A stretch of DNA of 64,000 nt, taken from contig CAVXRO010000007.1 of NCBI GenBank assembly GCA_963764235.1, forward strand, positions 62,001 to 126,000, read 5' to 3'. Of this stretch, positions 26,221 to 34,675 are shown in pieces (the stretch's first letter is position 1; each line of letters begins with the position of its first letter). Source of the stretch: DATFVA01 sp963764235. Lineage in GTDB: Bacteria > Bacteroidota > Ignavibacteria > Ignavibacteriales > Ignavibacteriaceae. The translations under genes were made by a program, and so were the position numbers. The notes below the pieces were generated by a model. That model was not told the DNA's origin and searched no databases. It saw only the letters and a list, made by a program, of their open reading frames with translations.

Positions 26221-27378
26221 ATGATTTCCAGGAATTACCCCAGGATTGTCATAAGTGGATTATCCGGGGATTCAGGTAAAACTATAGTTACGTGCGGGCT
26301 TCTCGTATCTCTTAAAAATCGAGGTTTAGATGTAGCTGCATTTAAAAAGGGGCCTGACTACATTGATTCTGCCTGGCTGAGTTTAGCTTCGGGCAAACCA
26401 GCCAGGAATCTCGACAGTTATATGATGGGCTTCCCCATGGTTAAGAGATCTTTTCTCAATAATGCATTGGAGAACGGAATAAATATAATTGAAGGGAACA
26501 GGGGCCTTTTTGACGGATTGGACAGCAAGGGAACTCATAGCACTGCACAGCTCGCTGACTGCCTGCAGGCTCGCATCATAATTGTTCAGGATATTACCAA
26601 AGTTACGCGAACTGCGGCTGCGTCTATTGTTGGCTGTCTGCATCTCGATCCCAAACTTCATATTGAAGGTGTGATTCTAAACCGTTGTGCCGGTGCACGG
26701 CATATAAGAATAGTCAAAGAAGCTATAGAAGAGGAAACCGGAATACCTGTATTAGGTACAATCCCCAAGCTTCCTGATAAGTTTATTATGCCTTCAAGGC
26801 ACCTGGGATTGGTCATGCCGGAAGAACTTCAGGAAAAATCTGAGATAATGGAAGTATTAAATAAAATTATTGAAGAAAATGTAGATATTTCTAAAATTCT
26901 GTCCATAGCCAAAACATCAGTTCCACTATCTAAATCTGAACCTGCAGGAAAGATTAAATCAGCCGGGATTATAAAGGATGATAAACAGGTGAAGATAGGT
27001 GTATTCAGAGATAATTCGTTTTCCTTCTATTATCCTGAAAATCTGGAATTACTGGAGGAAACGGGTGCCCGCCTAATCCCGATATCTGCGGAAAGAAAGA
27101 TCACACCTGATTTAAAAGTTCTGCTGGAGGGACTTGACGCAATTTATATCGGGGGAGGATTTCCTGAAATAAATCTTAGCCGGTTGTCAGAAAACATTGA
27201 ATTTAATGCCGCTATAAAGGCATTAGCTGAAGATGGTTTACCTATCTATGCTGAATGCGGCGGTCTAATGTACCTTGCACAGAAGATAACATGGAGAGGC
27301 AGGGAATATCCGTTAACAGGAATACTTCCTTTAGAGATCAAGATGCATGATAAACCATGCCGGACATGGTTATACTGA
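26221..27378 (+). CDS. dsrN: DsrN / cobyrinate a,c-diamide synthase-like amidase, N-terminal part
   Basis: A CobB-family glutamine amidotransferase. The first 385 residues hold the ATP-binding domain (GLSGDSGKTIVTCGLL, FKKGPDYIDSAWLS, IEGNRGLFDG) and the glutaminase domain with nucleophile Cys in YAECGGLMYL. In dsr operons this protein, DsrN, is thought to amidate sirohaem. The frame runs off near 27360: the expected D-P-GHGY continuation is found one base over in the next frame. One extra base near the CC at 27360-27361 explains the break. The full gene would run 26221-27673. Confidence 0.88.
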   Translation: MISRNYPRIVISGLSGDSGKTIVTCGLLVSLKNRGLDVAAFKKGPDYIDSAWLSLASGKPARNLDSYMMGFPMVKRSFLNNALENGINIIEGNRGLFDGLDSKGTHSTAQLADCLQARIIIVQDITKVTRTAAASIVGCLHLDPKLHIEGVILNRCAGARHIRIVKEAIEEETGIPVLGTIPKLPDKFIMPSRHLGLVMPEELQEKSEIMEVLNKIIEENVDISKILSIAKTSVPLSKSEPAGKIKSAGIIKDDKQVKIGVFRDNSFSFYYPENLELLEETGARLIPISAERKITPDLKVLLEGLDAIYIGGGFPEINLSRLSENIEFNAAIKALAEDGLPIYAECGGLMYLAQKITWRGREYPLTGILPLEIKMHDKPCRTWLY

Positions 27379-27673
27379 AGCTCTGGTGGATAAAGAAAAT
27401 CCATTTTTCGAGGAGGGGATTACCCTTAAAGGCCACGAATTTCATTATTCAGAGATTTGCAATTATGATCCCTGGATAAAGAGTTCTCTGTCAGTTGTAA
27501 GAGGTACCGGAAGTATAGGGCGACGAGATGGACTGATTTACAAAAATGTATTTGCCACTTATATTCATGTCCATGCGCTTGCCTCCAGGGAATGGGTCTC
27601 CGGTATGATTAAAGCCGCAAAGACATATAACGATATTAAGAATTCAAAAATATTATTAGAGGATGAAACATGA
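27347..27673 (+). CDS. dsrN: DsrN C-terminal part (out of frame)
   Basis: This frame encodes the missing end of the CobB/DsrN glutaminase domain: GHGYTEALVDKENPFF, LKGHEFHYSEI with the catalytic-triad His, and YIHVHALASREWV. It has no ribosome site and its ATG is inside the upstream frame, so it is not a separate gene. Joining it to the upstream frame by dropping one base restores a normal protein of about 480 residues. Its stop overlaps the next start (ATGA at 27670). The pairing of intact downstream sequence with a single shift favours a sequencing error over an old pseudogene. Confidence 0.8.
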   Translation: MINHAGHGYTEALVDKENPFFEEGITLKGHEFHYSEICNYDPWIKSSLSVVRGTGSIGRRDGLIYKNVFATYIHVHALASREWVSGMIKAAKTYNDIKNSKILLEDET

Positions 27674-28101
27674 CTACCCAAAAAAAACTAAATGAAAAAC
27701 TGGTGGATACACTAAGAACCTGGCAGGTAGTAGAGGATGAATCTGTAAGATCGACATCTGAGATCATATCCAAAACTAAAAATCCTGTAGTTAAACAGAT
27801 CATGGAAATTATCAGGCAGGATTCGGCAATGCACAAAAAAGTTCAACAGCTTATTATTGATAACTTTGAAAAGGAGGCTTTTACGCTTACACCGGAAGAA
27901 CTTGCAGAGGTGTGGAATATGGTAGAAAAGCACATTGAGCTGGAAAAAGAAACAATAAGGCTTGCTGAAGAATCCCGAAAGAGTGCCAGGAATTTTGTTG
28001 TAAGATACCTGCTTGGATATCTGATGACAGATGAGCAAAAGCATAACCTGGTGCTGCAGCAGATGGAAGACATTAAATCAGGTATTTACCCTTATGCCTG
28101 A
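27670..28101 (+). CDS. Small helical protein, possibly ferritin-like
   Basis: A 143-residue all-helical protein overlapping the dsrN stop by 4 bp. I do not recognise the family with certainty. Spaced acidic and His residues on successive helices (QDSAMHKKVQQLI, KHIELEKETIRLAEE, DEQKHNLVLQQME) resemble the E and ExxH pattern of ferritin/rubrerythrin-like four-helix bundles, though not a full canonical di-iron set. It is in the dsr operon between dsrN and dsrL, so a role in iron supply, sirohaem handling or oxygen protection is conceivable, but that is inference. Confidence 0.65.
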   Translation: MTTQKKLNEKLVDTLRTWQVVEDESVRSTSEIISKTKNPVVKQIMEIIRQDSAMHKKVQQLIIDNFEKEAFTLTPEELAEVWNMVEKHIELEKETIRLAEESRKSARNFVVRYLLGYLMTDEQKHNLVLQQMEDIKSGIYPYA

Positions 28102-28133
28102 ATAAAGTTTTGAATTTAAACGGAGTTCATTAA

Positions 28134-29819
28134 ATGGCTAAGATCGTAAAAAAAGCAAAGAAACCTCTGGGAGGATTGAGATCTCATTCTTCAGGGGGAT
28201 CATCGGTTGAATCGTCTCCGCTGCGACCGGTGCAGGTCCCGAAGACACCCCCCTGTGCTGACGGTTGTCCTAACGAAACCAATATCCGGGAATTCCTGAC
28301 AACCATCAGCTGGTCCGATGACAATGGAGGGAATCATGCCGAAGCTTTTGAAAAAGCATGGAATATCCTAACCGAAAAGAATCCTTTCCCCTCGATTTGT
28401 GGAAGGGTTTGTCCTCATCCCTGTGAAGACAACTGCAACAGGAAACACAAAGACGGTGCTGTAAGCATCAATAATCTTGAAAGGTTTGTGGGAGATTTTG
28501 CTCTCCAGAATAACTTCGGGTTTAAAAAGATCAGCGATGATAAATATCCTGAAAAAATTGCTGTAATCGGTGCAGGTCCGGCCGGACTTTCGTGTGCATA
28601 CCAGTTAACAATGAGGGGTTACACGGTTTCGGTATACGAAGCTTTCAGCAAAGCAGGTGGAATGCTTAGATACGGAATTCCTGATTACCGACTTCCCCAG
28701 GATGTTCTCGACAAGGAAATTAAAAGAATCGAGGATTTTGGTGTTGAAATCCACTGTAATAAGGCAATAGGAAGAGATATTCCTTATGAAGAACTTCAGA
28801 AAAATTATGACGCAATTTTCGTTGGTATCGGTGCTCATAAAGGAAAGCTGCTTGGGATACCTAATGAGGATGCTGTAAATGTTTTTACCGGGACAGAATT
28901 TTTGAATATGATGAATAGTGGGGAAATAATTGATGTTGGAAATAAAGTCCTGGTGGTAGGCGGAGGTGATACCGCGATTGATGCCGCCCGTGTTTCCAGG
29001 AGATTAGGTGCAGATGTAACCATAGTTTACAGGCGTACCAGAAATGAGATGCCTGCTATTGAAGAAGAAATTGCAGGTGCAGAAGAGGAAGGTGTTAAGC
29101 TTGAGTTTCTTGCAGCACCTGTTGAATTTGAAAAAGACGGCGATAGAATTATACGAATAAAATGTCAGAAAATGGAACTGGGTGAACCCGATTCCTCGGG
29201 AAGACGGAGACCTGTTCCGGTTCCCGATGACTATTTTCTGCTTGAAGCAACAACTATTGTTGCCGCCATCAGCCAGGAACCTGACTTTAATGGCCTGGAT
29301 AATCTGCATGAGGGTAAAGAATGGGTTAAAGTTAATGAAAATGGCGAAACTAAGATTCCGGACACGTATGCAGGAGGGGACGCTCTGGAGCTGGGACTGG
29401 TTACAATCGCGATATTCAATGGGAGGAAAGCTGCAGAAGCTATTCATAACAGGTTCCGGAATATCGAACCAAAACCTGCTGTTAAACCTCCTGTGATTAC
29501 GCACGACAGAATAATGCTCAACTATTATGAAAGCAAGCTTCGTAATGAACCATTTAAAATTCCCCCTGAAGAGAGGCTTAAGAACCTGAACCTGGAAATC
29601 ACCTCAACTCTGACTGAGGAACAGGTGATAGATGAAGCGAAAAGATGTATGAGCTGTGGTTCATGCTTCGATTGCGGAACATGCTGGAGTTACTGCCAGG
29701 ATCAGGCTATCGTAAAACCTCTAAGCAAACATCAGACGTACAAATTCAAGCTTGATTTCTGCAATGGATGTAAAAAATGCGCAGAGAATTGTCCCTGCGG
29801 TTATATAGAAATGAAATAA
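28134..29819 (+). CDS. dsrL: DsrL, NAD(P)H oxidoreductase linked to sulfite reductase
   Basis: A 561-residue flavoprotein of the GltD/NfnB type. An N-terminal Fe-S part (CADGCPNETN, CGRVCPHPCEDNC) is followed by FAD-binding VIGAGPAGLSCAYQL (about residue 143), GGMLRYGIPDYRLP, the NAD(P)-binding VLVVGGGDTAIDAARVS (about 264) and the flavin-site GGDALELGLVT. The C terminus has a ferredoxin domain (CMSCGSCFDCGTCWSYC and CNGCKKCAENCPCG), as in DsrL. DsrL links NAD(P)H to DsrAB/DsrC; one type serves sulfur oxidisers, another occurs with dsrD. Here it sits between dsrABDN and dsrC. The linker after GltD is short. Confidence 0.9.
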   Translation: MAKIVKKAKKPLGGLRSHSSGGSSVESSPLRPVQVPKTPPCADGCPNETNIREFLTTISWSDDNGGNHAEAFEKAWNILTEKNPFPSICGRVCPHPCEDNCNRKHKDGAVSINNLERFVGDFALQNNFGFKKISDDKYPEKIAVIGAGPAGLSCAYQLTMRGYTVSVYEAFSKAGGMLRYGIPDYRLPQDVLDKEIKRIEDFGVEIHCNKAIGRDIPYEELQKNYDAIFVGIGAHKGKLLGIPNEDAVNVFTGTEFLNMMNSGEIIDVGNKVLVVGGGDTAIDAARVSRRLGADVTIVYRRTRNEMPAIEEEIAGAEEEGVKLEFLAAPVEFEKDGDRIIRIKCQKMELGEPDSSGRRRPVPVPDDYFLLEATTIVAAISQEPDFNGLDNLHEGKEWVKVNENGETKIPDTYAGGDALELGLVTIAIFNGRKAAEAIHNRFRNIEPKPAVKPPVITHDRIMLNYYESKLRNEPFKIPPEERLKNLNLEITSTLTEEQVIDEAKRCMSCGSCFDCGTCWSYCQDQAIVKPLSKHQTYKFKLDFCNGCKKCAENCPCGYIEMK

Positions 29820-29863
29820 ATATTAGTCAGTTACTTAATTATTAACAACAATAGGATAAAATT

Positions 29864-30181
29864 ATGCCAACCTTTGAATTTCAGGAATTGAAAATTGAAG
29901 TTGACGAAGACGGTTTCATACTGAAACCAGAAGAATGGACAGAGGAAGTTGCTAAGGCATTAGCATCCACTGAGGATGTCCAGGTAATGACAGAGAACCA
30001 CTGGAAAGTCATTTTTTACCTGCGCGATTATAATAAGAAATATGGGATAGCTCCGATGATCCGGAAACTCTGCAAGGAAACAGGGTTTTCTCTTAAAGAA
30101 ATTTATGAGCTGTTTCCATCAGGACCTGCGAAAGGTGCATGTAAGGTTGCAGGACTAACAAAGCCGACAGGCTGCGTCTGA
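29864..30181 (+). CDS. dsrC: DsrC, sulfur-carrier protein
   Basis: A 105-residue DsrC. Both redox cysteines of the flexible C-terminal arm are present, Cys93 in GACKVAG and Cys104 as the next-to-last residue (PTGCV), with ten residues between them. This is the full form that accepts sulfur from DsrAB as a trisulfide and is recycled by DsrMKJOP. Another Cys lies at 70. WTEEVAKALASTEDV and TENHWKVIFYLRDYNKKYG are conserved. The last codons form part of a perfect 12-bp inverted repeat reaching into the downstream gap. Confidence 0.97.
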   Translation: MPTFEFQELKIEVDEDGFILKPEEWTEEVAKALASTEDVQVMTENHWKVIFYLRDYNKKYGIAPMIRKLCKETGFSLKEIYELFPSGPAKGACKVAGLTKPTGCV

Positions 30182-30247
30182 TTCTGGATATGTTTGTTTT
30201 TCCTGTTTGTTCTTCAGAATCAGACGATAGGATAAGCAGGAAAAACA
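30175..30247 (+). promoter_or_regulatory. Two interlocked inverted repeats at the 3' end of dsrC
   Basis: Repeat A pairs CGTCTGATTCTG (30175-30186, spanning the dsrC stop) with CAGAATCAGACG (30215-30226), 12 perfect pairs and a 28-base loop. Repeat B pairs GTTTTTCCTG (30196-30205) with CAGGAAAAAC (30237-30246), ten perfect pairs, extendable to about 16 with wobbles. The order is A, B, A', B', so the stems cannot nest: they form a pseudoknot or two alternative hairpins. Neither ends in a long T-run. It could stabilise the dsrC transcript or act as an attenuator between dsrC and the dsrMKJOP genes. Confidence 0.6.
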
Positions 30248-30278
30248 TTATGATATTCTGGCAGGTTAAAATATAAAG

Positions 30279-30749
30279 ATGGTAAAAAAATTACTGCAGC
30301 AGAAGAAAGAAGTAATTATTAACAAATGGATACAATCCATATTTGATACGTATCCGGCTGAAACTTCCGATTTTCTTCGACTGCAAAAAAATCAGTTCAG
30401 CAACCCTGTTGGTCATATTATCTGTGAAGCGGCAGAAAGGATATTTGAATCTATTTTAACCGGTAATCAGGTTCTGGAGATAAAGATAGTTCTTAATGAT
30501 ATAATAAAAATTAGAGCTATACAGGATTTTCAGCCCTCAAAAGCTGCCGGATTTATTTTCAGTCTAAAGGATATTATCAGGGAAGAGATACAGACAGAAA
30601 TAAAAGACCTTAATGCTTTCAGGGAGTTCTGTGAGATTTTAACAGATATTGACCGGGTGGCCTTGACCGCCTTTGATCTTTATACAGCAGCAAGAGAAAA
30701 AGTTTATCAGCTGCGTTTAAATGAAGTGAAAAACCATATCGGGATTTAA
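30279..30749 (+). CDS. RsbRD N-terminal domain-like sensor protein
   Basis: A 156-residue helical protein that looks like a stand-alone RsbRD N-terminal (non-haem globin-like) domain: LLQQKKEVIINKWIQSIFDT at the start, NPVGHIICEAAERIFESIL and FSLKDIIREEIQ follow the family pattern. No STAS domain is attached. Similar stand-alone genes occur just before dsrM in some sulfate reducers, so it may be a regulatory or assembly partner of the DsrMKJOP complex. It is preceded by the dsrC-end hairpins. Confidence 0.75.
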   Translation: MVKKLLQQKKEVIINKWIQSIFDTYPAETSDFLRLQKNQFSNPVGHIICEAAERIFESILTGNQVLEIKIVLNDIIKIRAIQDFQPSKAAGFIFSLKDIIREEIQTEIKDLNAFREFCEILTDIDRVALTAFDLYTAAREKVYQLRLNEVKNHIGI

Positions 30750-30813
30750 ACAATTCCGATGTGAAATAAACGGGGAGATTAAATCAGCTATTTATAGTTT
30801 CGGGGAATAAAAG

Positions 30814-31806
30814 ATGAACATACTTTTTTCATTATTTGCCGTAGCAGTATTAATACTGGCAGCAATTACAGGTATAGAAAATCTTAAACTGGAATACCTT
30901 TTCGGTGTTGTTATTCCTTATGCTGCTATTCTCATTTTTATCTCCGGAATAGTATACCGTGTTATTAAATGGGGAAGGAGCCCTGTTCCCTTTCATATCC
31001 CTACCGTTGCGGGGCAGCAGAAATCTCTTCCCTGGATAAAAAGCAGTAAACTTGAAAGTCCCGATTCGACACTCGGAGTAATCGGACGTATGCTGCTCGA
31101 AATATTATTCTTCAGGTCCTTATTCAGGAATACAAAAACTGAGCTCAATAAAGGTCCCCGGTTAGCTTATGGAAGTACCAAATATCTCTGGCTCGGGGGT
31201 ATGGTTTTTCATTGGTCACTTTTGATAATTTTTCTAAGGCATTTCAGATTTTTTACTGAACCGATCCCTGCATTTGCGGTAAGTCTGCAGAATATTGACG
31301 GTATGCTTCAAATGGGCCTTCCCGTTTTATTTATTACCGATATACTGATTACTATTGCTTTACTCTTTTTAATTCTCAGGAGAATAGTAGATAAAAAAGT
31401 TAAATATATCTCGATGGCATCTGACTATTTTCCTCTATTCCTCATTATAAGTGTTGTGATTACCGGTATCCTGATGAGGTACTTTGACAGGGTAGATTTA
31501 ATAAGTATTAAAGAACTAGCCATAGGTCTCTTTACTTTTCAGCCTGTCGTACCAACTGGTATCGGCGTTATGTTTTTTATTCATTTGTTTCTTGTCAGTT
31601 CACTGATTGCATATTTCCCATTCAGCAAATTACTGCATATGCCCGGTATATTTCTTTCCCCGACCCGGAACCTTGCTAATAATAGTCGTATGAAAAGACA
31701 TAATAATCCATGGAACTATCCTGTAAGGGTTCATCCGTACGAGGAATACGAAGATGAATTCAGAGAGAAAATGAAAGATGCCGGATTACCAGTAGAGAAG
31801 GAATAA
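30814..31806 (+). CDS. dsrM: DsrM, membrane cytochrome b subunit
   Basis: A 330-residue membrane protein with about six hydrophobic segments and the NarI-like fold, binding two haems b. Candidate ligand histidines occur in GMVFHWSLLIIFLRHFRFF, FFIHLFLVSSL and FSKLLHMPGIF. It should carry electrons between menaquinol and DsrK. The C-terminal tail is cytoplasmic and charged. dsrK starts two bases after its stop. Confidence 0.93.
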   Translation: MNILFSLFAVAVLILAAITGIENLKLEYLFGVVIPYAAILIFISGIVYRVIKWGRSPVPFHIPTVAGQQKSLPWIKSSKLESPDSTLGVIGRMLLEILFFRSLFRNTKTELNKGPRLAYGSTKYLWLGGMVFHWSLLIIFLRHFRFFTEPIPAFAVSLQNIDGMLQMGLPVLFITDILITIALLFLILRRIVDKKVKYISMASDYFPLFLIISVVITGILMRYFDRVDLISIKELAIGLFTFQPVVPTGIGVMFFIHLFLVSSLIAYFPFSKLLHMPGIFLSPTRNLANNSRMKRHNNPWNYPVRVHPYEEYEDEFREKMKDAGLPVEKE

Positions 31807-31808
31807 GT

Positions 31809-33440
31809 ATGTCCGAAAAAAAGACTAAACCGGAAGAATTAGCCGGAAATATAAACTATAATCCAGACCACAGAAAATGGCTGAATCCTGCTGTTGAGTT
31901 TAAGCAAGGTGTATTTAATTACAGCGGAAATCCGCACAATGTAGATTACCTTCAACAGCCTAATCCAAGGAAATGGCAGCCTACTGAACAAGACTGGAAA
32001 CTTCCTGAGAACTGGAAAGAGATAATACTTGAGGGTCTGAAAGACAGACTTCACAGGTTCCGTTCTCTTCAAATATTTATGGATGTATGCGTCCGGTGCG
32101 GCGCCTGTGCTGATAAGTGTCACTTTTTTATAGGATCAGGTGATCCCAAAAATATGCCGGTCTTAAGAGCAGAATTACTCAGGTCGGTATATAGAAATGA
32201 TTTTACTTTCGGGGGTAAATTGCTGGGTAAGCTTGCCGGTGGAAGGGAACTCACAGTAGATGTGATTAAGGAATGGTTCTATTATTTTTTCCAGTGCACG
32301 CAATGCCGGCGCTGCTCGGTTTTTTGTCCTTTTGGAATTGATACAGCAGAAATTACAATTCTTGCGAGAGAGCTGCTTAATTTGGTCGGAATTAATATCG
32401 ACTGGATTATAACTCCGGTCGCCAACAGTTTCAGAACCGGCAATCACCTGGGTATTCAGCCTCACGGTTTTAAAGACAGTATTGAGTTTGCTGTTGATGA
32501 ACTGGAGACAATAACCGGGATCAAAGTTGATGCTCCCATAAATAAAAAGGGTGCCGAGATCTTATTTATAGCTCCATCTGCAGACTATTTCGGAACACCC
32601 CATTATTTCACGCTGCTTGGGTATCTGGCTTTGTTTCATGAAATCGGATTGGATTATACCTGGAGTACTTATGCTTCCGAAGGCGGAAACTTTGGCTCAT
32701 TTATTTCTCACGATCTTATGAAGGCTCTGAATGCTAAGATATATGCGGAAGCAAAGAGACTTGGAGTCAAGTGGATACTTGGAGGAGAATGCGGTCATAT
32801 GTGGAGGGTACTGCACCAGTATATGGATACTATGAATGGACCAGCAGATTTTCTTGAGGTCCCCGTTTCTCCTGTAACCGGGACAAAATTTGAAAATACA
32901 AGATCAACAAAAATGGTGCATATCTGTGAATTCACAGCTGATCTTATAAAAAACAAAAAAATAAATCTTGATAAAAACAGGAATAACAAATGGAAAATAA
33001 CTTTCCATGATTCCTGTAACCCTGCGCGCGCATTAGGCCTGATAGAAGAACCAAGATATATAATTAAAAATACGGCCAATTATTTCTATGAGATGCCCGA
33101 CAATACTATAAAAGAGCAAACATTCTGCTGCGGTAGCGGAGCCGGACTCGGAACCGATGAAAACCTTGAAATGAGATTGAGGGGCGGGCTGCCAAGAGCT
33201 AATGCAGTTAAATACGTAAAAGAAAAACATGGGGTTAATTTTCTCGGCTGTATATGTGCAATCGATAAGGCCACACTTCCTCCGATGATTGATTATTGGG
33301 TAGGAGGGGTTGAAGTTGGAGGTGTGCATGAACTCGTTGGTAATGCATTGATTATGAAAGGTGAGAAGGAAAGAACAACAGACCTCCGGGGTGAACCCCT
33401 GGAAACAGAAGAAGTCCTTGTTGAGGAGACTGTGGAATAA
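31809..33440 (+). CDS. dsrK: DsrK, HdrD-like iron-sulfur subunit
   Basis: A 543-residue cytoplasmic subunit. It has two 4Fe-4S motifs, CVRCGACADKCHFFIGSGDP (about residues 96-115) and CTQCRRCSVFCPFGID (about 163-178). The CCG-type catalytic region has HDSCNPARALG and CCGSGAGLG, and a late CICAIDKA. DsrK is believed to hold the catalytic 4Fe-4S site that reduces the DsrC trisulfide. GGECGHMWR in the middle is a DsrK hallmark also seen as GECGHA in the two paralogues at 11003 and 18912. dsrJ follows after 40 bp. Confidence 0.95.
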   Translation: MSEKKTKPEELAGNINYNPDHRKWLNPAVEFKQGVFNYSGNPHNVDYLQQPNPRKWQPTEQDWKLPENWKEIILEGLKDRLHRFRSLQIFMDVCVRCGACADKCHFFIGSGDPKNMPVLRAELLRSVYRNDFTFGGKLLGKLAGGRELTVDVIKEWFYYFFQCTQCRRCSVFCPFGIDTAEITILARELLNLVGINIDWIITPVANSFRTGNHLGIQPHGFKDSIEFAVDELETITGIKVDAPINKKGAEILFIAPSADYFGTPHYFTLLGYLALFHEIGLDYTWSTYASEGGNFGSFISHDLMKALNAKIYAEAKRLGVKWILGGECGHMWRVLHQYMDTMNGPADFLEVPVSPVTGTKFENTRSTKMVHICEFTADLIKNKKINLDKNRNNKWKITFHDSCNPARALGLIEEPRYIIKNTANYFYEMPDNTIKEQTFCCGSGAGLGTDENLEMRLRGGLPRANAVKYVKEKHGVNFLGCICAIDKATLPPMIDYWVGGVEVGGVHELVGNALIMKGEKERTTDLRGEPLETEEVLVEETVE

Positions 33441-33480
33441 TATCATTATTCCTTTTTATTGACATCTAAGGAATCTGTAT

Positions 33481-33879
33481 ATGTATGATGCTGGAAAAAT
33501 AATAATCGGATTGATCATCTTCGTCGGATTTTTTACTTCCCCAATCTGGTATGATCTGGCAAACGGGAGTTCTCAAATTAAACCTAATCCTTTACTTCCT
33601 GTGAAAGAGAATCAAAAAGAATGTATTGAAAGCAAAGAATATATGCTCGAAAATCATATGATCATATTAAATACATGGAGAAATGAAGTAGTTAGGAATG
33701 GTCAAAGAGACTTTATTAAAGCTGACGGCAGACACTTCAATATGAGCCTAACCAATACCTGTATGAACTGTCATTCAGACAAAACAAAATTCTGCGATCA
33801 ATGCCATAATTATGTCGGCATATCCAACTATTGTTGGGATTGCCATAACATCCCTCAAAATCCGGAGAAGAAGATATGA
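33481..33879 (+). CDS. dsrJ: DsrJ, triheme cytochrome c
   Basis: A 132-residue periplasmic protein held by an uncleaved N-terminal segment (IIIGLIIFVGFFTSP). Three haem-binding motifs crowd the C-terminal part: CMNCH, CDQCH and CWDCH. One haem in DsrJ is known for unusual His/Cys ligation; free cysteines here include the one in KECIESK. It overlaps dsrO by 4 bp (ATGA). Confidence 0.95.
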   Translation: MYDAGKIIIGLIIFVGFFTSPIWYDLANGSSQIKPNPLLPVKENQKECIESKEYMLENHMIILNTWRNEVVRNGQRDFIKADGRHFNMSLTNTCMNCHSDKTKFCDQCHNYVGISNYCWDCHNIPQNPEKKI

Positions 33880-34667
33880 AGCAGGGAAGAAGAAAATTTC
33901 TGAAAATTGCCGGGCTTGCCGCGCTTGGTATTGCTTCTGATAAATGTTTAAGCCTTCCGGCCGGTAAAGTTACACCTGGTCCTCTGAAAACGAGCCTTCC
34001 GTCAACTTCGACAGGTGTGTACAAAAAAGAAAGGCTGGCAATGGTCATCGATATTCGCAAGTGTATTTCTGAAAAAGGTTGTACGAAATGTATCGATGCC
34101 TGCAACAAGGAGCATAACATTCCCGATTTTGGTGAAACAAAAGACGAGGTTAAATGGATATGGAAAGAACCATATGAAAAAGCTTTTATCGATCAGGAAA
34201 ACTTTTTTATGACTGAAAATTACAGGAATAAAATGGTTCCTGTTTTCTGCAATAATTGCGATAACCCTCCATGTGTGAATGTTTGTCCCACCCAGGCTAC
34301 ATGGAAACGGGAAGACGGAATCGTAATGATGGACTGGCACAGATGCATCGGCTGCAGGTACTGCATGGCCGCATGTCCATATGGATCGAGAAGCTTTAAC
34401 TGGAGAGATCCTCGTCCGGCGATAAAAGAAATTAATCCTGAGTTTCCCACGAGGACAAAAGGAGTTGTTGAAAAATGTATGCTTTGTGAAGAACGGCTGG
34501 CTAAGGGTCTTGCTCCTGCTTGCGTTGAAGTCTGTCCTGAAAAAGCATTGGTATTTGGAAATCTGAATGATCCCGAATCTGAAGTTAGAAAATTATTAAA
34601 AGATAATTTCTCAATCCGGAGAAAACCGGGATTGGGTACTGGTCCTGAAATCTATTATCTCGTATAG
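33876..34667 (+). CDS. dsrO: DsrO, periplasmic ferredoxin with Tat signal
   Basis: A 263-residue protein. The twin-arginine signal reads QGRRKFLKIAGLAALGIA. The mature part has four cysteine sets for 4Fe-4S clusters: CTKCIDACNKEHN (with an earlier Cys), CDNPPCVNVCPTQAT, CIGCRYCMAACPYG and CMLCEERLAKGLAPACVEVCP. It bridges DsrJ haems and the membrane subunit DsrP. dsrP starts eight bases after its stop. Confidence 0.95.
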   Translation: MKQGRRKFLKIAGLAALGIASDKCLSLPAGKVTPGPLKTSLPSTSTGVYKKERLAMVIDIRKCISEKGCTKCIDACNKEHNIPDFGETKDEVKWIWKEPYEKAFIDQENFFMTENYRNKMVPVFCNNCDNPPCVNVCPTQATWKREDGIVMMDWHRCIGCRYCMAACPYGSRSFNWRDPRPAIKEINPEFPTRTKGVVEKCMLCEERLAKGLAPACVEVCPEKALVFGNLNDPESEVRKLLKDNFSIRRKPGLGTGPEIYYLV

Positions 34668-34675
34668 GGTTTGAA

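Noticed and set aside
29004..29504. 166-codon minus-strand frame opposite dsrL
   Set aside because: Shadow of the GltD-like coding sequence; composition is not protein-like.
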